A stretch of DNA of 64,000 bases, from assembly GCF_012927355.1 (NCBI RefSeq), contig NZ_JABBGK010000002.1, positions 142,661 to 206,660 on the forward strand, written 5' to 3'. The DNA comes from Rhizobium terricola (GTDB lineage Bacteria > Pseudomonadota > Alphaproteobacteria > Rhizobiales > Rhizobiaceae). The translations under genes and the position numbers were made by a program. Of the stretch, positions 25,620 through 34,854 are shown one piece after another; within the stretch, counting starts at the first letter, position 1, and every line of letters starts with the position of its first letter. Under the pieces are notes generated by a model. It was given only the letters and a program-made list of their open reading frames with translations. It was not told the DNA's origin and did no database searches.

Positions 25620-27539
25620 TCAGAATTCCGTCCACTCGTCGGCCTTGAGTGCGGTGTTGCCGTGGCTGACCGGCATGGACGGGCGGGCCCGGGAAGCCGG
25701 CGGAGGAGAAGTCCGACGGGCGGACTGGGTCGGCTGGGATGCCGCCGCGGCCATGGCACCGCTCAGGCGGAAGCCGGAGATCAGGTCGCTGAGACGCGCG
25801 CTTTCCATCGCCAGGCTGGCGCTTGCCGCGTTCGATTCCTCGACCATGGCGGCGTTCTGCTGGGTCACCTGGTCCATCTGGTTGACGGCCGTGTTGACCT
25901 CGCCCAGACCGTTCGACTGTTCGCGAGCCGAGGTCGCGATGGCGTTCATGTGTTCGTTGATCGAGAGGATGAGGTCTTCGATGCTCTTCAGCGACACGCC
26001 GGTCTCGCGCACCAGCTTCACACCGTTCTGCACTTCGCCGGCCGAGTTCTGGATGAGACCCTTGATCTCCTTGGCCGCCTGGGCGGACCGCTGGGCAAGC
26101 TCGCGCACTTCCTGGGCGACGACGGCAAAGCCCTTGCCGGCTTCACCTGCACGGGCGGCCTCGACGCCGGCATTGAGCGCCAGCAGGTTGGTCTGGAAGG
26201 CGATCTCGTCGATGACCGAGATGATGTTGGAGATCTGGTTCGACGAACCTTCGATCCTGCTCATTGCCTCGACCGCCTCGGCGACGACCTGGCCGGATTT
26301 CGTCGCGCTCGACTTGGCGCGGGTGGCAATCTCGCGGGCTTCCTCGGCGCGCTGGGTGGAATTGGAAACGTTGACGGTAATCTGGTCGAGCGCGGCGGCG
26401 GTCTCCTCGAGCGAGGCGGCCTGCTGTTCGGTGCGCTTGGAAAGATCCTCGGCGCCGGCCGAGATCTCCCGGGTGCCGCTGTCGATGGTGCGGGTCGCGC
26501 CGGCCACTGCGGCAAGCGTGCTGCCAAGCTGCGAGACTGCCGAATTGAAGTCGTCACGCAAGGCGACGAAATCCTCGGAGACGGCTTCGTTGATCTGGTA
26601 GGTCAGGTCACCACCGGCGAGCGCCTTCATGCCGACCGCGAGGGCGCTGGTGGCCTCGATCAGCTTGCGGCGAGCCTCTTCCTCGGCCCGGCGCTGCAGG
26701 ATCACGCGCTGCTCTTCGCCGGCGCGGCGCTGTTCCTCGGCCTCGCGCGTCATGCGAATGTTGTCGAGCGCCGCCTCGCGGAAGATCTGCACCGCAGCGG
26801 CCATGGCGCCGATTTCGTCGGCACGGCCGGCAAAGGGGATGGCGGAGTCCGTGTCGCCGCCGGCGAGTTTCCTCATCGAGCCGGTGATCTGCTGGATCGG
26901 ATTGGCGATGCCCATGAAGGCGAAGCCCGTGGCGACGGCAACGATCAGCAACAGCACGGCAATGGCGACATAGGTCTGGAAGGCCGCGAGGTGGTAGGCC
27001 TCGGTGGCATTTTCGACAGAACGCTTCGATCCCTCTATGTTGATGTCGACCAGTTCGTGTACCTGAGCCAGCACCGGCTTCATCAGCTCGCGCATCTCGT
27101 TCAGGACTACCGTCGCTTCCTCGTTCTTGTTGGCGCGTGAGAGCGCGAGCATGTCCTCGCCCCGCTTTTCGTAAGCCTGGACACCATCGACGATCGTTTT
27201 CAGGAGTTCGGCTTCGCGCGGAGAGGAAATCAACGGCTCGTATCGTTTGGCCGCCTCGATGACCTTGCCCTGCTGCTCGGTGATGGCCTTGTCCGCCGCC
27301 CCGATGGCCTCGGGCGTCAGCGACGTTACGTGGTTGAGATAGGCGATGCGCAATGTAAAGATTTCGGCTTCGATTTCTTTGACGGTCTTGACGCTCGGCA
27401 GCCAGTTCTGGCCGACCTGATTTGCCGCCTCATCCATGAGAGCCATCGAACGGAGGGTCAGCCAGGAATAGGCGCTTGTCAAAATGGCAATTGTCGCGAA
27501 GATCACGACGAGGGAAGTTTTGATGCTGGGGCGCTTCAT
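25620..27539 (-). CDS. Methyl-accepting chemotaxis protein with CheR-binding tail
   Basis: The 639-residue receptor has membrane helices at about 8-28 and 185-210. Between them lies an all-helical sensor of the four-helix-bundle/HBM type (LPSVKTVKEIEAEIFTLRIA, then YLNHVTSLT). A HAMP domain and the signalling hairpin [20 protein letters not shown] follow. The C-terminal DEWTEF again fits the CheR-docking pentapeptide. The hairpin region is nearly identical in protein sequence to the two neighbouring receptors, while the sensors differ. The ligand is unknown. Confidence 0.93.
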   Translation of the reverse strand: MKRPSIKTSLVVIFATIAILTSAYSWLTLRSMALMDEAANQVGQNWLPSVKTVKEIEAEIFTLRIAYLNHVTSLTPEAIGAADKAITEQQGKVIEAAKRYEPLISSPREAELLKTIVDGVQAYEKRGEDMLALSRANKNEEATVVLNEMRELMKPVLAQVHELVDINIEGSKRSVENATEAYHLAAFQTYVAIAVLLLIVAVATGFAFMGIANPIQQITGSMRKLAGGDTDSAIPFAGRADEIGAMAAAVQIFREAALDNIRMTREAEEQRRAGEEQRVILQRRAEEEARRKLIEATSALAVGMKALAGGDLTYQINEAVSEDFVALRDDFNSAVSQLGSTLAAVAGATRTIDSGTREISAGAEDLSKRTEQQAASLEETAAALDQITVNVSNSTQRAEEAREIATRAKSSATKSGQVVAEAVEAMSRIEGSSNQISNIISVIDEIAFQTNLLALNAGVEAARAGEAGKGFAVVAQEVRELAQRSAQAAKEIKGLIQNSAGEVQNGVKLVRETGVSLKSIEDLILSINEHMNAIATSAREQSNGLGEVNTAVNQMDQVTQQNAAMVEESNAASASLAMESARLSDLISGFRLSGAMAAAASQPTQSARRTSPPPASRARPSMPVSHGNTALKADEWTEF

Positions 27540-27814
27540 ACGGAAAAGTCCTCAATGGCCGTCACGATGCGGCGGAAATCGTCAATCCACGCCGCGCCGT
27601 CATGACAGGGGTATGGGCAGTTATCGGCCGTGTTCATCGCGGCCGCGCAATTCATTCGTCAATGCATATATTAGGCATCGTCTATTAATGATTTTCTAAA
27701 TTATATTCTAGCAATGCATCGGCGAGCCATATTTTTGGTCGTTCGACGAAGCGCTACAGCCTTCTCCGACAAAAGCGCTTGCCAATGGGGCGGTAGCCAG
27801 CCATTGACACAGTC

Positions 27815-28579
27815 ATGTCTCAGCATCCCGAACCCCAGCGCCTCGACCAGCTTCTGGTCGCCCTCGACCTTTTCGCCAGCCGCTCGCGCGCGCGCGACGC
27901 AATCCAGCGCGGCACCGTCAAGGTGGACGGCAAGGTCGTCACCAAGCCGAGCCTGGTCTTTTCCGCCGACCATGAATTTGCGATCGACGACCCGGCCCAG
28001 GACTATGTCTCGCGTGCCGCGCTCAAGCTCGTTGCAGGCCTCGACCATTTCGGTCTCGATCCCGCCGGCTGCGACTGTCTCGACGTCGGCGCCTCGACCG
28101 GCGGCTTCACCGAGGTGCTCCTCAAGCGCGGTGCCGGCCATGTGACCTCGATCGATGTCGGCCACGGCCAGTTCCATCCGCGGCTCGCCGCCGATCCGCG
28201 CGTGACCAATATCGAGGGGCTGAACGCCCGCTATCTCGAGCCGGAGGACATCGACAGCCGGCCGATCGACTTCATCGTCTCCGACGTCTCCTTCATATCG
28301 CTGAAGCTGGCGCTCGCCCCTGCCCTCGAGATTGCCGAACCCGGGTGCCGCTGCCTGCTGCTGGTCAAGCCGCAGTTCGAAGCCGGGCGCGAGGCGATCA
28401 GCAAGGCCGGACTGCTCAAGGAGCCAGAAACCGCACCGGCGGTGGCGGCCGAACTCGAACGCTGGCTAACCGAAGACATGGGCTGGAAGAGCCTCGGCCT
28501 CATCCCCTCGCCGATTGCCGGCGGCGACGGCAACGAGGAGTTTCTGCTGGCCGGCGAAAAAACCGAGGATGAGGCATGA
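27815..28579 (+). CDS. tlyA: TlyA-family rRNA methyltransferase/hemolysin
   Basis: The 254-residue protein has an N-terminal S4 RNA-binding domain (RLDQLLVALDLFASRSRARD, then VKVDGKVV) followed by an FtsJ-like methyltransferase with the SAM motif CLDVGASTGGFTEVLL near residue 90 and the catalytic lysine region LLVKPQFEAGR. TlyA enzymes add 2'-O-methyl groups to cytidines of 16S and 23S rRNA. Its stop overlaps the start of the next methyltransferase gene (ATGA). In rhizobia tlyA commonly follows dxs, but here they are 13.6 kb apart. Confidence 0.93.
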   Translation: MSQHPEPQRLDQLLVALDLFASRSRARDAIQRGTVKVDGKVVTKPSLVFSADHEFAIDDPAQDYVSRAALKLVAGLDHFGLDPAGCDCLDVGASTGGFTEVLLKRGAGHVTSIDVGHGQFHPRLAADPRVTNIEGLNARYLEPEDIDSRPIDFIVSDVSFISLKLALAPALEIAEPGCRCLLLVKPQFEAGREAISKAGLLKEPETAPAVAAELERWLTEDMGWKSLGLIPSPIAGGDGNEEFLLAGEKTEDEA

Positions 28580-29829
28580 GCACGGAAACCGTCACGATCG
28601 ACAGCCTCGGCGCCCAGGGCGACGGGATCTTCCACGCCTCGAACGGACCGGTCTACGTGCCCTTCTCGCTGCCGGGAGAAACACTCGGCATCGCGCGGGT
28701 GAAGAACCACGGCACCATCATCTCCTATGGCGAAACCTCGCCGGACCGCGTTGCGCCGGCCTGTCGGCACTTCGGCCCGGACGGCCAGGGCGGCAGCTGC
28801 GGCGGCTGTTCGCTGCAGCACATGGCCAAGCCCGCCTACAACGCCTTCAAGCGCTCGCTGGTCGTCGCCGCCCTGAAGTCGAAGGGTATCGACGTTGCGG
28901 TCGGTGAACTGATCGAGGCCCAGCCCGGCGAACGGCGGCGGGTGGTCTTTGCCGCGCGCCGCACCGAGAAGGAACTGCTGATCGGCTTCAACCAGGCCGA
29001 AAGCCACCACATCGTGGCGATCGAGGAATGTCCGATCGCCTCGCCCGGCATCCTGTCGCGGCTCGATGCGCTGAAGAGGATCGGTACGGCGATCGCCGCC
29101 AATGCCGATCCCTTCCGCATGACGGTAATCGAAACGCCGACCGGTCTCGATATCGCGGTCGACGGACTGAAGAAGCTCGACGACCGGGAGCGCCGCGGCG
29201 TGACCGAAGTGGTGCTTTCGATGCGCGGCATCGCCCGCGTCTCGTTCAATGGCGAAATCGTCATCGAACCGCAGAAACCGCAACTCGATTTCGGTGGCGT
29301 TCCGGTCGTGCCGCCGCCCGGCACATTCACTCAGGCGACGGTCACCGCCGAAGAAGCGATGGCAAGGCTCACGCTCGAGCATGTCGGCAAGGTCAAGCGG
29401 TCCGCCGACCTCTTCGCCGGCATCGGCACCTTCGCGCTGCGTCTGGCGCGCGTCGGGCAGGTTCATGCGGTCGAGAGCGACGACAAGGCCGTTCGGGCGC
29501 TCGACCACGCGGCCCGCAACACGCAGGGCCTGAAGCCGGTATCCGTCGAGAAGCGCGATCTCTTCCGCCGGCCGTTGATGGTCTCGGAGCTCAAGGTTTT
29601 CGACGCGGTGGTCTTCGACCCGCCGCGCGCCGGGGCAGAAGCACAATGCAAGGAACTGGCGCGTTCGACCGTGAAGAAGGTCGTTGCAGTCAGCTGCAAT
29701 CCGCTGTCGCTCGCCCGCGATCTTTCGATTCTGACGGCAGGAGGCTATCGCGTCACCTCGGTGACGCCGATCGACCAGTTCCTCTGGACGCCGCATGTCG
29801 AGGTGGTCGCGACGCTGGTCAAGGGCTGA
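28576..29829 (+). CDS. RlmD/TrmA-type 5-methyluridine RNA methyltransferase
   Basis: The 417-residue protein starts with a TRAM-like domain (TVTIDSLGAQGDGIFHASNG). An iron-sulfur motif follows (CRHFGPDGQGGSCGGCSLQ), with the last cysteine in EECPIAS. The catalytic domain has the SAM motif DLFAGIGTFALRLARVG, DPPRAGAEAQCKEL with the nucleophilic Cys region, and SCNPLSLARDL. Relatives methylate U747 or U1939 of 23S rRNA; which base is hit here is not clear. Translation is coupled to tlyA. Confidence 0.92.
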   Translation: MSTETVTIDSLGAQGDGIFHASNGPVYVPFSLPGETLGIARVKNHGTIISYGETSPDRVAPACRHFGPDGQGGSCGGCSLQHMAKPAYNAFKRSLVVAALKSKGIDVAVGELIEAQPGERRRVVFAARRTEKELLIGFNQAESHHIVAIEECPIASPGILSRLDALKRIGTAIAANADPFRMTVIETPTGLDIAVDGLKKLDDRERRGVTEVVLSMRGIARVSFNGEIVIEPQKPQLDFGGVPVVPPPGTFTQATVTAEEAMARLTLEHVGKVKRSADLFAGIGTFALRLARVGQVHAVESDDKAVRALDHAARNTQGLKPVSVEKRDLFRRPLMVSELKVFDAVVFDPPRAGAEAQCKELARSTVKKVVAVSCNPLSLARDLSILTAGGYRVTSVTPIDQFLWTPHVEVVATLVKG

Positions 29830-29999
29830 GCGGACGAAGCCATGGGCCTCGGAGAGGACTTCGGGCGCCACTTCCTAAGAGTTAGTTAAAATGCAACCCA
29901 AGATTAATAATAGTTAACGTTGCACGTATCGCGTTCCTGTGTCATCGTATTAGCTCCAGTGCATATTTGCCAACCGCAATGGTTGAATGGAGGGTTCCC

Positions 30000-31580
30000 A
30001 TGTCGGAAGTTGCGATGCACGGACACGGCGTCCGTGGGATGAACCGTGCCGCGTTGCAGGCTCTTGCCGGCAATGCCGATCCTGGAAAGTTCGGCCGAAT
30101 CTTTCCAACGCTGACAGCGCTGGAGGCCGATGAAGACGACCTCTTCGAACTCGCCACCGCGATGAAGGACGCGGTGGGACCGGACGGAAAGACCGATCCC
30201 GCCGGCGACAACCCCAATGTTCCAGCCGGATTTACCTATCTCGGCCAGTTCGTCGACCATGACATCACGCTCGACACGACCCCGCTCGAGCAACAGGAGG
30301 CCGATCCGCTGGCGACCAGCAATTTCCGCACGCCGGCGCTCGATCTCGATTCGCTCTACGGCGACGGACCGGGGATCCACCCCTATCTCTACGACCGTGA
30401 TCCGGCGACCCACCGGGTGATCGAGAAATTCCTGATCGGCAAGGCCTCGGCGTCGAAGGACAAGGCCGGAAATCCGATTGCAGCCTTTCCCAACGACCTG
30501 CCGCGAAACCAAGTCGGCCATGCGTTGATCTTCGACGAGCGAAATGACGAAAACCTGCTTATCGCGCAGTTCCACCTGCTGATGCTGAAGTTCCACAACA
30601 AGGTGGTCACGGGGCTCGAAGCGACCCAGCCGGGGCTGAAGGGCATGGCTCTCTTTCACGAGGCCCGGCGCATCGTCACCTGGCACTACCAGTGGATCGT
30701 GCTCTTCGATTTCGTCGAGCGGCTGACGGAGCCCGGGCTGGTCCGGCGCATCAAGCACGAGGGCCGGCGCTTCTACCGCTTCCGCAGCCGCCCGTTCATG
30801 CCGGCGGAATTTGCCGCCGCCGCCTACCGGCTCGGCCATTCGATGGTCCGCCAGAGCTACAGCCACAACCGGGTGTTCAATCCCGGCCCGGCCGCCATCG
30901 TCGACGGCACGCTGAAACTTCTGTTCAACTTCACCGGCAAGTCCGGCCAGATCGTCGGCGAACTGGTCGACAGGGGCGCGGTCAATACCGGTGGCGGCCC
31001 CGGCCCCTTGCCCGACCTGCCGTCCAACTGGATCATCGACTGGCGACGGTTCTTCGATCTCGAGACACCGCCGGAGCCCAACTTCACCCTCAACCACGCC
31101 CGGCGGCTCGATCCGTTCATCGTTCCCGAGCTGCATACGCTGCCGGGGCTCAGGCCGGAAACAGACAAGACCGCGGCGCGCGATTTCGTCCTGCCCTTCC
31201 GCAACCTCAAGCGCGGTGTGCAGATCGGTCTGCCGTCAGGCCAGGACGTCTGTCGGGCCATGGGAATTGTGCCGATGAAGCCGGCGGAGATCGCCACGGG
31301 GCCGGACGGCACGGTCGGCGCCAAGCACGGCTTCCACAAGAAGACACCGCTCTGGTACTACGTGCTGAAAGAGGCCGAGCACCATCACAATGGGCTCAGG
31401 CTCGGCCCGATGGGATCGACGATCGTGGCCGAGACCTTTCTCGGCCTCGTCCACGGCGATCACGACTCGTTTCTCTGGCAGCAGGCGAACTGGAAGCCCC
31501 ATCTGCCGAGCGCGACGCCGGGCCATTTCACCATGGCCGACCTCATCCGCTTCGTCGGGGACATCAACCCGATCGGCTGA
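30000..31580 (+). CDS. Animal-type haem peroxidase homologue
   Basis: The 526-residue protein belongs to the peroxidase-cyclooxygenase superfamily. The distal site FTYLGQFVDHDITLD has Q83, D86 and H87. Further on come the catalytic Arg region GHSMVRQSYSHNRVFN and the proximal His, H280. I chose the ATG at 30000 because GGAGGG lies five bases upstream. There is no signal peptide or membrane segment, so it should be cytoplasmic unless secreted by another route. Oxidant and substrate are unknown. It lies in its own unit, converging on a small exported protein gene. Confidence 0.9.
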   Translation: MSEVAMHGHGVRGMNRAALQALAGNADPGKFGRIFPTLTALEADEDDLFELATAMKDAVGPDGKTDPAGDNPNVPAGFTYLGQFVDHDITLDTTPLEQQEADPLATSNFRTPALDLDSLYGDGPGIHPYLYDRDPATHRVIEKFLIGKASASKDKAGNPIAAFPNDLPRNQVGHALIFDERNDENLLIAQFHLLMLKFHNKVVTGLEATQPGLKGMALFHEARRIVTWHYQWIVLFDFVERLTEPGLVRRIKHEGRRFYRFRSRPFMPAEFAAAAYRLGHSMVRQSYSHNRVFNPGPAAIVDGTLKLLFNFTGKSGQIVGELVDRGAVNTGGGPGPLPDLPSNWIIDWRRFFDLETPPEPNFTLNHARRLDPFIVPELHTLPGLRPETDKTAARDFVLPFRNLKRGVQIGLPSGQDVCRAMGIVPMKPAEIATGPDGTVGAKHGFHKKTPLWYYVLKEAEHHHNGLRLGPMGSTIVAETFLGLVHGDHDSFLWQQANWKPHLPSATPGHFTMADLIRFVGDINPIG

Positions 31581-31589
31581 GAAAGGGGT

Positions 31590-31886
31590 TCAGCGCGCGT
31601 AAAGGGTGCCGTTGCCGACCATGCCGGAGCAGCGGCAGCGGCCACCCACGCGACCGGGCTTGGACGGGCAGGAATAGAGCCCCTTCACTTCGGCGCTTTC
31701 CGGCGGCTGGATCAGGCAGAAGAAACGCTGCGGCCTGACGCCGGGGACATATTTGCGCGTCGCCTGGCTTTCGACGGTGGTGTCGTCGCTCTGGGCGAAA
31801 GCTTCCATTCCGGCAAGCAGTGGCTCGCCCGCCACGGACATGAGCCCGACGAACAACAAAGCAAGGCCATTCATCCGTTTGCGCAT
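31590..31886 (-). CDS. Small exported cysteine-containing protein, unknown
   Basis: The 98-residue product has a signal-like N-terminus (MNGLALLFVGLMSVAGEPLL) and a mature part with PQRFFCLIQPPESAEVKGLY, CPSKPGRVGGRCRCSG. Four cysteines may form disulfides. I do not recognise the family. It converges on the haem peroxidase gene with a nine-base gap, and no terminator is evident between them. Confidence 0.6.
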   Translation of the reverse strand: MRKRMNGLALLFVGLMSVAGEPLLAGMEAFAQSDDTTVESQATRKYVPGVRPQRFFCLIQPPESAEVKGLYSCPSKPGRVGGRCRCSGMVGNGTLYAR

Positions 31887-31962
31887 CCGATCCTCCTTGT
31901 TGGCGAAATCGCCCGATATGAACCGAAGAAGGATTAAAGAAGCACGAAGGGGCGAGACTATG

Positions 31963-32727
31963 TCAGCCGCGGCCCTTCATCATGAAGGCCTCGAAAGCGG
32001 TGCGGGCTTCGGCGCTCTTAAGCCGCTCGACGAAGTGTTTCAGTTCCTCGTCCATGCGGGCCAGCAGTTCGCCGCGGTCACCGCGGATCAGGTCACGGGC
32101 GATGCGCATGGCTTCCGGCGGCTTGGCGGCGAGCGAAGCGGCGAGCTTCAGCGTCTCGGCCTCGACATCGGTAGGCGCTACGACCTTCCAGACCAGACCG
32201 GCCTCGCGGGCCTGTTCGGCGGAGAACCCCTCGCTGGCGGCGAGCATGGCAAAGGCGCGCTGGTGGCCCATCATCTTCGGGGCAAGCAGGCTGGAGCCGG
32301 CTTCGGGGACCAGGGCCAGATCGACGAAGGGCGTCTTGAACAGGCTACGATCGGAGGCGATCGTCATGTCGCAATGCATCTGGATCGTCGTGCCGATACC
32401 GATTGCCAGACCATCGACGCCCGAGACGACGGGCTTGGACACGCTCCAGAGCGCCTTGAGGAAACCGAAGGCAGCCGGTTCGCCGACCGCACCGGCCATG
32501 GCGAAGGCGAGGAAGTCGGCCATGTCATTGCCGGCGGAGAAGCAGCCCTCGGTGCCGAGGAAGGCGACGGTCCGGATTGCCGGATCGTCCTCTGCTTCCA
32601 GAAGACCGGCGCTCATCGCGGCATACATTGCCTGGGTGATGGCGTTCTTCTTTTCCGGACGGTTGAAGCGGATCACCAGCACGCCGGGATAGGCTTGCGG
32701 CCGTTCGATCAGGATGTGGTCGGTCAT
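31963..32727 (-). CDS. Enoyl-CoA hydratase/isomerase family protein
   Basis: The 254-residue crotonase-fold protein shows VIRFNRPEKKNAITQAMYAA, the oxyanion-hole stretch FLGTEGCFSAGNDMADF and SGVDGLAIGIGTTIQMHCDM. One of the usual catalytic glutamates appears in DLALVPEAGSSLL. Hydratase and isomerase activities cannot be separated by eye. The ATG at 32727 lies nine bases after GGAG. It is on the same strand as the acyl-CoA dehydrogenase upstream, with palindromic repeats between them, and probably acts in the same acyl-CoA pathway. Confidence 0.9.
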   Translation of the reverse strand: MTDHILIERPQAYPGVLVIRFNRPEKKNAITQAMYAAMSAGLLEAEDDPAIRTVAFLGTEGCFSAGNDMADFLAFAMAGAVGEPAAFGFLKALWSVSKPVVSGVDGLAIGIGTTIQMHCDMTIASDRSLFKTPFVDLALVPEAGSSLLAPKMMGHQRAFAMLAASEGFSAEQAREAGLVWKVVAPTDVEAETLKLAASLAAKPPEAMRIARDLIRGDRGELLARMDEELKHFVERLKSAEARTAFEAFMMKGRG

Positions 32728-32767
32728 CTGGTGTGCTCCTCGCGATTGTTCGATGTATCGGGGTCCG

Positions 32768-32818
32768 GACACCCCCCTCTGTCCTGCCGGACATCTCCCC
32801 CTCAAGGGGGGAGATCGG
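32768..32818. repeat. Rhizobial palindromic repeat, copy 1
   Basis: This unit has the mosaic CCCCTCTGTC-CTGCCGGAC followed by ATCTCCCCCTCAAGGGGGGAGAT. It contains two hairpins, GTCC-TGCC-GGAC and ATCTCCCCC...GGGGGGAGAT. Mosaics of this kind are dispersed in intergenic regions of Rhizobiales. Confidence 0.8.
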
Positions 32819-32911
32819 ATGTGACACGCTCATTGCCCCGCACTGACGATGACAATTGTGGCGCTAGAGAGCTCAGCCTTCGGCGTTGCTATTGGAAATG
32901 AGGCCTAAGCT

Positions 32912-32950
32912 CCTTGCCGATCTCCCCCCATGAGGGGGAGATCGGCAAGG
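32912..32950. repeat. Palindromic repeat, copy 2 (17-bp perfect stem)
   Basis: CCTTGCCGATCTCCCCC (32912-32928) is exactly complementary to GGGGGAGATCGGCAAGG (32934-32950) across a five-base loop. The centre matches the ATCTCCCCC...GGGGGAGAT core of the copy at 32768. It could also stabilise or end transcripts between the two acyl-CoA genes. Confidence 0.85.
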
Positions 32951-32986
32951 CAGAGGGGAGTGTGACAAGGCGCAAGCCCCCTCACC

Positions 32987-34765
32987 TCAACCCAACAGCG
33001 CCCGCGCCGCCGTCAGGCTCGCTTCACCGTTGACGACGCGGTCCTTCAGGGCAGCGGTTTCGGCGACCATGTTCTCGGCGGCGAAACGGCAGAGCGCGAT
33101 GCGGTGGTCACGGCCGAGGTCGTCGTCGGCGAGCGCGCCCTTGGCGAGATAGGTGCCGGTGAGTGCCAGACCGAACAGGCGCTGGTAGGCGGTCGCACCC
33201 GCGAGTGCGGCGGCCGCATTCCCCTCGGCGAGGCGGGCCAGCAGCCATTCCGTGGTGTCCTCAAGGTCGGCGAGGCTCGCATCGAGGCGGTCGGCGGTGG
33301 TGCCGAAGCCTTCGAGGTTGGAGCCACGCACCGCCTTGGCGATCTCCTTCAACTCGGCGATGAAGCCGCGCACCTGAGCGCCCTCCGACAGCGGCAGCTT
33401 GCGAGTGACGAGGTCGGCGGCCTGGATACCGTTGGTGCCTTCATAGATCGGCGCAATGCGCGCATCGCGGAGGTAACGGGCGGCACCCGTCTCCTCGATG
33501 AAGCCCATGCCGCCATGGACCTGGATGCCCATCGATGCGACATCGACGCCGGCGTCGGTGGCAAAGGACTTGGCAATCGGGGTCAAAAGCGCGCCGCGTT
33601 CGGCCCAGTTCTTAGCCTCCGCACCTTCCGTGTGATGCGACATGTCGATGGCATGGGCGCAGGAATAGCAGATGGCACGGGCGCCTTGCGTCAGGGCCTT
33701 CATGGTGACCAGCGTGCGGGCGACGTCCGGGTGCTCGATGATCGGGCTCATGCCGGAGCCGGTCCAGCCCGGGGCCTTGCCCTGGGTGCGCTCCTTCGCA
33801 TAGGCGACCGCCTTCTGGGTGGCGGCTTCGCAGATTGCCACGCCCTGCATGCCGACGGCGAGGCGCGCGTTGTTCATCATGGTGAACATGCAGGCGAGGC
33901 CCTTGTTCTCCTCGCCGATCAGGTAGCCGATGGCGCCGGGCTCCGAGCCGAACTTGCCGTCGCCGTAGATCATGGTGCAGGTCGGCGAGCCGTGAATGCC
34001 GAGCTTGTGCTCGAGCGAATGGCAATGCAGGTCGTTGCGCGCGCCGATCGAGCCGTCGTCGTTCAGCAGGAACTTCGGCACGAGGAAGAGCGAGATGCCG
34101 CGCGTGCCGGCCGGTGCGTCGGGCAGACGGGCGAGAACCAGGTGGACGATATTCTCGGTGATCTCATGCTCGCCCCATGTGATAAAGATCTTCTGACCGA
34201 AGATGCGGTAGCTGCCGTCGTCGCGACGCTCGGCGCGGGACTTCATGACGCCGAGGTCAGAGCCGGCATGCGGCTCGGTCAGGTTCATCGAGGCGGTCCA
34301 CTCGCCGGACACCATCTTGTGGAGGAATTTTTCCTTGAGCTCGGCGCTGCCGTGGGTGGCCAGGGCTTCCGAGGCGCCCATGGTGAGCGTCGGGCCGAGG
34401 GCGAAGGCCATCGAGCCGGAGTTCCACATTTCGAGCGCCGCGACGTTCAGCATGTGCGGCAGCCCCTGCCCGCCAAAGGCCTCGGGCGCGACCAGCGCGT
34501 TCCAGCCGCCTTCGGCCCAGTGGCGGTAAAGCTCGGCCCAGCCGTCCGGCACCAGAACCTTGCCGTCGACCATGCGGGCGCCCTGCTTGTCACCGATCTC
34601 GGCGAGCGGGGCTACCTCGTCGGAGGCAAAACGGCCGGCTTCGTGAAGGATGGCGTCGACGAGATCGTCGCTGAGGTCTCCGAGCCGCCCGTTTTCCAGC
34701 GCATCGGCCATGCCGGCCACATGCTTGAGGGTGAACGCGATTTCCTCTACCGGCGCCTTGTACAT
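32987..34765 (-). CDS. Acyl-CoA dehydrogenase (FadE/DmdC-type, 592 aa)
   Basis: This long acyl-CoA dehydrogenase introduces the first double bond in acyl-CoA oxidation using FAD. Motifs include WTASMNLTEPHAGSDLGVMK (FAD and substrate contacts), GQKIFITWGEHE, VHGGMGFIEETGAARYLRDA and RIAPIYEGTNGIQAADL, which carries the catalytic Glu. The 592 residues and the C-terminal helical extension match the group that includes 3-methylmercaptopropionyl-CoA dehydrogenase (DmdC) and medium- to long-chain enzymes. A LiuR/MerR-type palindrome lies 90 bases upstream. Confidence 0.92.
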   Translation of the reverse strand: MYKAPVEEIAFTLKHVAGMADALENGRLGDLSDDLVDAILHEAGRFASDEVAPLAEIGDKQGARMVDGKVLVPDGWAELYRHWAEGGWNALVAPEAFGGQGLPHMLNVAALEMWNSGSMAFALGPTLTMGASEALATHGSAELKEKFLHKMVSGEWTASMNLTEPHAGSDLGVMKSRAERRDDGSYRIFGQKIFITWGEHEITENIVHLVLARLPDAPAGTRGISLFLVPKFLLNDDGSIGARNDLHCHSLEHKLGIHGSPTCTMIYGDGKFGSEPGAIGYLIGEENKGLACMFTMMNNARLAVGMQGVAICEAATQKAVAYAKERTQGKAPGWTGSGMSPIIEHPDVARTLVTMKALTQGARAICYSCAHAIDMSHHTEGAEAKNWAERGALLTPIAKSFATDAGVDVASMGIQVHGGMGFIEETGAARYLRDARIAPIYEGTNGIQAADLVTRKLPLSEGAQVRGFIAELKEIAKAVRGSNLEGFGTTADRLDASLADLEDTTEWLLARLAEGNAAAALAGATAYQRLFGLALTGTYLAKGALADDDLGRDHRIALCRFAAENMVAETAALKDRVVNGEASLTAARALLG

Positions 34766-34854
34766 GGCTTGTCCTCCTCGTGACGTCTGGCACTTTCGCG
34801 CGGCGCCGGTCCTCCGGGCGAGGCGCGAAAACGTGTCGTTTTGGCTAATTGATT

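Noticed and set aside
33104..34783. Plus-strand frame opposite the acyl-CoA dehydrogenase
   Set aside because: It is antisense to a well-conserved gene and has no domain pattern.
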